From the NCBI GenBank assembly GCA_045403145.1, contig JAXIPA010000280.1, forward strand, positions 1-5,018: a stretch of 5,018 nucleotides of DNA. The letters are read 5' to 3'. The DNA comes from JAJYKN01 sp045403145. GTDB lineage: Bacteria > Nitrospirota > UBA9217. The notes beneath the pieces were generated by a model that was not told the DNA's origin, searched no databases, and worked only from the letters and a program-made list of their open reading frames with translations. Positions 4,306-5,018 of this stretch are shown piece by piece (positions within the stretch are counted from its first letter, which is position 1; the number at the start of each line of letters is the position of its first letter). Both the position numbers and the translations under genes were made by a program.

Positions 4306-5018
4306 ATGCTGACCAAACGCATCATCCCCTGCCTCGACGTGAAGGCGGGCCGTGTCGTCAAAGGCGTCAGCTTCGTGAACCTGCGCGACGCCGGTGACCC
4401 GGTCGAAATCGCCAAGGCCTATGACGAGCAGGGCGCCGACGAACTCACGTTCCTCGACATCACGGCGTCCCACGAGGAGCGCGGCATCATCCTCGACGTT
4501 GTGCGCCGTACCGCCGAGCAGGTCTTCATGCCCTTGACCGTGGGCGGCGGCATCAAGGTGATCGACGACATCCGGGGCCTGCTCCTGGCCGGCGCGGACA
4601 AGGTCTCGATCAACACCACCGCGGTCCACGACCCCGAGTTCATCAAGTCGGCAAGCATGCGCTTCGGCAGCCAGTGCATCGTCGTTGCCATCGACGCCAA
4701 ACGAGTCGTAGCGCACGACCCGGACTTCAAGCCGCCCCTCACGTGGGCCGACGGCCCGCAGTATGCCTCTCTTTTCCTTTCTCAATCCGCACTCCGCAAT
4801 CCGCAATCCGCAATGTGGGAGGTCTACACCCACGGCGGAAGAAAGCCCATGGGCATAGATGCCGTTGCCTGGGCAAGAAAGATGGAAGAATACGGCGCAG
4901 GAGAGATTCTGCTCACGAGCATGAACCAGGACGGCCAGAAGACGGGGTATGACCTCGAACTCACTCGTGCGGTCGCCGAGGCCGTCACGATCCCCGTCAT
5001 CGCCTCGGGCGGGGTCGG
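4306..5018 (+). CDS. hisF: Imidazole glycerol phosphate synthase, cyclase subunit (3' end outside window)
   Basis: HisF condenses PRFAR with ammonia delivered by HisH, giving imidazole glycerol phosphate and AICAR. 237 codons are visible, and the C-terminal barrel strands lie beyond the right edge. Landmarks: RIIPCLDVKAGRVVKG (5-20, catalytic Asp11), GADELTFLDITAS (43-55), PLTVGGGIK (76-84, phosphate loop), KVSINTTA (99-106), CIVVAIDAKRV (124-134, catalytic Asp130), WEVYTHGGRKPMGI (171-184), GAGEILLTSMNQDG (197-210), GYDLELTRAV (214-223) and IPVIASGGV (229-237). The oddity is residues 135-170. Relatives have only a few residues between IDAKRV and WEVYTHGG, while here there are about 36, partly encoded by a 7-base tandem array. 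Frame and downstream motifs are intact, so the protein is probably functional with an enlarged loop at the catalytic face. The usual family length is about 250-260, so this one should be near 285-290. Confidence 0.96.
   Translation, partial: MLTKRIIPCLDVKAGRVVKGVSFVNLRDAGDPVEIAKAYDEQGADELTFLDITASHEERGIILDVVRRTAEQVFMPLTVGGGIKVIDDIRGLLLAGADKVSINTTAVHDPEFIKSASMRFGSQCIVVAIDAKRVVAHDPDFKPPLTWADGPQYASLFLSQSALRNPQSAMWEVYTHGGRKPMGIDAVAWARKMEEYGAGEILLTSMNQDGQKTGYDLELTRAVAEAVTIPVIASGGV
4784..4811 (+). repeat. Four-unit AATCCGC tandem array inside hisF
   Basis: AATCCGC (4784-4790), ACTCCGC (4791-4797), AATCCGC (4798-4804) and AATCCGC (4805-4811) form an unbroken 7-base array preceded by a pyrimidine-rich tract (CTCTCTTTTCCTTTCTC, 4767-4783). 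It encodes about QSALRNPQSA of the extra HisF loop. The reverse strand reads CGLRIAECGLRK, a peptide pattern I associate with false proteins called from a widespread intergenic GCGGATT-type repeat. Just upstream is the perfect inverted repeat GGGCC-GAC-GGCCC (4745-4757). Confidence 0.8.

Noticed and set aside
4022..4306. - strand frame containing HSGLDPESR and WIPAGA
   Set aside because: These peptides come from the dispersed hairpin repeat and not from a gene.
4216..4833. Long - strand open frame (205 codons) across hisF and the hisA-hisF spacer
   Set aside because: Antisense shadow. Its ends are repeat-coded (CGLRIAECGLRK and IPGLTRNPEI), typical of falsely called proteins.

Overview
The window carries most of a histidine biosynthesis operon on the + strand, in the order hisC - hisB - hisH - hisA - hisF (hisF runs off the right edge). 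Upstream of it is one divergent gene of unknown function that runs off the left edge on the - strand. The genes are GC-rich, with strong G/C preference at third codon positions. All five His proteins keep their catalytic motifs and look like ordinary bacterial enzymes. The gene order, the monofunctional hisB and the load of short interspersed repeats would fit a Nitrospirota or Desulfobacterota (deltaproteobacterial) type genome, but no single marker fixes the phylum, so this is inference only.

Layout: 1-434 (-) is the 5' part of an unrecognised soluble protein with a clear Shine-Dalgarno site and a consensus -10 box. 435-644 is a divergent control region with a - strand promoter and a candidate + strand promoter placed so close to the hisC start that the transcript could be nearly leaderless. 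Then come hisC (645-1736), hisB (1803-2393), hisH (2560-3174), hisA (3383-4129) and hisF (4306 to beyond 5018). No stretch above 300 bases lacks a gene.

How the genes work together: HisA isomerises ProFAR to PRFAR. The HisH-HisF glutamine amidotransferase/cyclase splits PRFAR into imidazole glycerol phosphate (IGP) and AICAR. HisB dehydrates IGP to imidazole acetol phosphate. HisC transaminates that to histidinol phosphate. The first steps (hisG, hisE/hisI) and the last (hisD, histidinol phosphatase) are not in this window.

The notable feature is what lies between and inside the genes. Every intergenic junction is filled with short repeats of recognisable, non-coding, genome-dispersed types: GGACGCAGAT/ATCTGCGTCC arrays in three spacers, CCACGGAG/CTCTGCGG arms, and ATTCCCGC/CCGGAAT hairpins. 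Comparable short repeats also enter coding sequence without breaking frame: a 7-bp tandem array in hisH, a 7-bp tandem array inside an expanded loop of hisF next to the catalytic Asp130, and the last codons and stop of hisC. I found no CRISPR, transposase, RNA gene or convincing novel system. The in-frame repeat invasion of an essential amino-acid operon is the best lead.
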